Positions 63,091 to 64,000 of a stretch of DNA of 64,000 bases are shown piece by piece (position 1 is the first letter of the stretch; each line of letters begins with the position of its first letter). The DNA is taken from the NCBI RefSeq assembly GCF_018613415.1, contig NZ_JAGGQG010000003.1, positions 269,723-333,722 of the forward strand, written 5' to 3'. Under the pieces are notes generated by a model. That model was given only the letters and a program-made list of their open reading frames with translations. It ran no database searches and was not told the DNA's origin. Position numbers and translations under genes: made by a program. This stretch comes from Bacillus sp. ISL-18. Lineage in GTDB: Bacteria; Bacillota; Bacilli; Bacillales; Cytobacillaceae.

Positions 63091-63268
63091 ATAATAGAAA
63101 TTATAAAGTTTGGAGTATGCTCCATGTTTTGTTACTGACTGTCCCCATCTCAGAAAGCTTATTCAAGCAGCAGCTCGATGGGTACAACTCGCAGTTTAAT
63201 CATTGAGGCAACGCTCGTTGCTCCACCCCGCGATAATAAAAGGAAAAAAATAAAAAGTTAAGTAAATA
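63091..63268. other. Insertion-like spacer in the tRNA cluster with a tRNA-fMet 5' fragment
   Basis: 178 bp between tRNA-fMet and tRNA-Ser, far longer than the usual 4-45 bp spacers. At 63218-63237 the minus strand repeats TATTATCGCGGGGTGGAGCA, identical to the start of tRNA-fMet and its leader, then diverges. It looks like a duplication or insertion scar. Confidence 0.7.
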
Positions 63269-63361
63269 TGGAGGAGGAAGAGGGATTCGAACCCCCGCGC
63301 GGTTTGACCCGCCTGTCGGTTTTCAAGACCGATCCCTTCAGCCAGACTTGGGTATTCCTCC
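63269..63361 (-). tRNA. tRNA-Ser(TGA)
   Basis: 93 nt with a long variable arm; GGAGGAA/TTCCTCC acceptor, anticodon TGA in CTTGAAA, CCA encoded. Confidence 0.95.
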
Positions 63362-63374
63362 GTATAAAACTATA

Positions 63375-63451
63375 TGGTAGCGGCGGAGGGGATCGAACCC
63401 CCGACCTTACGGGTATGAACCGTACGCTCTAGCCAGCTGAGCTACACCGCC
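63375..63451 (-). tRNA. tRNA-Met(CAT), elongator type
   Basis: GGCGGTG start with a G1-U72 wobble, GGTTCATACCC anticodon arm, CCA encoded. Same as the known Bacillus elongator tRNA-Met pattern; tRNA-Ile2 (modified CAT) is less likely. Confidence 0.88.
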
Positions 63452-63464
63452 ATAATCAAATTTC

Positions 63465-63520
63465 AACCTGCGACCCCTTGGTCCCAAACCAAGTGCTCTA
63501 CCAAGCTGAGCTACTTCCCG
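63465..63520 (-). pseudogene. Truncated tRNA-Pro(TGG)
   Basis: Begins CGGGAAGTAGCTCAGC, with intact D and anticodon arms (CTTGGTTTGGGACCAAG, anticodon TGG) and the 5' half of the T arm (GTCGCAGGTT). It then switches to GAAATTTGATTATG, so the T-arm 3' half, the acceptor 3' strand and the CCA are missing (about 20-28 nt lost). It cannot fold into a tRNA. Confidence 0.85.
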
Positions 63521-63528
63521 CAAATAAG

Positions 63529-63602
<74 letters not shown>

Positions 63603-63641
63603 AAGATAGTAAAGTGAATGTTCACTTTCGTAAATAAATCA

Positions 63642-63717
63642 TGGTGGAGGATGACGGGATCGAACCGCCGACCCTCTGCTTGTAAGGCAGATGCTCTCCC
63701 AGCTGAGCTAATCCTCC
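63642..63717 (-). tRNA. tRNA-Val(TAC)
   Basis: GGAGGAT/ATCCTCC acceptor, anticodon TAC in CTTACAA, CCA encoded. Confidence 0.95.
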
Positions 63718-63726
63718 ATAATAAGA

Positions 63727-63801
63727 TGGTGACCCCTACGGGACTCGAACCCGTGTTACCTCCGTGAAAGGGAGGTGTCTTAACCGCTTGACCAAGGGGC
63801 C
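63727..63801 (-). tRNA. tRNA-Glu(TTC)
   Basis: GGCCCCT/AGGGGTC acceptor, anticodon TTC in CTTTCAC, CCA encoded. First tRNA after 5S rRNA. Confidence 0.95.
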
Positions 63802-63842
63802 ATTATCTAAAATTGACAAAATAATAGCCCCAAAAGGGGCCT

Positions 63843-63960
<118 letters not shown>

Positions 63961-64000
63961 TATTTAATTGAAAGAAGTTCATTCTTTCAAAACTAGATAA

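Overview
The window comes from a low-GC, endospore-former-type Bacillota chromosome, most like Bacillus/Neobacillus. Signs are AGGAGG-type ribosome binding sites, many TTG/GTG starts, LicT/SacT-type antitermination, homologues of B. subtilis yhcX, des/desR, sacA and lplABC, dispersed Bacillus-type palindromes, and a tRNA cluster directly downstream of a 5S rRNA gene. Assignments come from reading the sequence only; no database search was run.

Layout. 1-1.3 kb: 5' part of serA behind a ZTP (pfl) riboswitch. 1.4-7.8 kb: a stand-alone trpB paralogue, fabF, a Bcr/CflA-type exporter, a HIT protein, and an HpaB-type hydroxylase with an in-frame amber codon. 7.9-10 kb: a frameshifted beta-glucoside PTS gene behind a LicT-type antiterminator target. 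10.2-14.8 kb: two-domain glycosyltransferase with galU, a P-loop kinase and a ROK kinase. 14.9-20.8 kb: a complete sucrose regulon (EIIBC, sucrose-6-P hydrolase, fructokinase, LacI regulator, divergent EIIA) with five GGAACCGGTTCC-type operators. 20.9-39 kb: mixed housekeeping and stress genes (DUF421 proteins, MOSC, a PD-(D/E)XK nuclease with four Cas4-like cysteines, ASCH, aldo/keto reductase, DHA2 exporter, S8 protease, GNAT-nitrilase fusion, methyltransferase, MBL, quinone reductase) with several small genes and arrays of hairpin repeats. 39.1-47.3 kb: a fructo-oligosaccharide/levan-type uptake operon (LacI, two ABC permeases, lipoprotein, fructokinase, intracellular GH32, DUF624) split by a MITE-like element. 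47.4-52.4 kb: SDR, guanylate-kinase-like protein, MarR-MFS pair. 52.6-54.3 kb: a decayed des locus (desaturase intact, desK absent, desR internally deleted). 54.6-61.2 kb: a sugar catabolic cluster joining HPS-like and PHI-like enzymes to a KDG-kinase-like PfkB protein, a TIM-barrel epimerase, an ACS-type MFS transporter and two LacI regulators. 61.3-62.2 kb: a HAD phosphatase with a frameshift at its start. 62.4-64 kb: twelve intact tRNA genes, a truncated tRNA-Pro, a tRNA-fMet fragment and 5S rRNA.

The most promising candidate for an undescribed system is the 54.6-61.2 kb cluster. The same pair of 12-bp palindromes (TAAAYCGRTTTA type, 13 bp apart) precedes both the epimerase-kinase-transporter unit and the HPS-PHI unit, so they look like one regulon. 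The combination resembles the ascorbate (Ula) plan of a decarboxylase plus an epimerase, but with PHI and a KDG-type kinase. Its substrate cannot be told from sequence.

A second theme is decay. HpaB has a nonsense codon, bglP and HAD have single-base frameshifts, desK/desR are deleted, and tRNA-Pro is truncated. This may be real erosion or, for the single-base cases, sequencing error.
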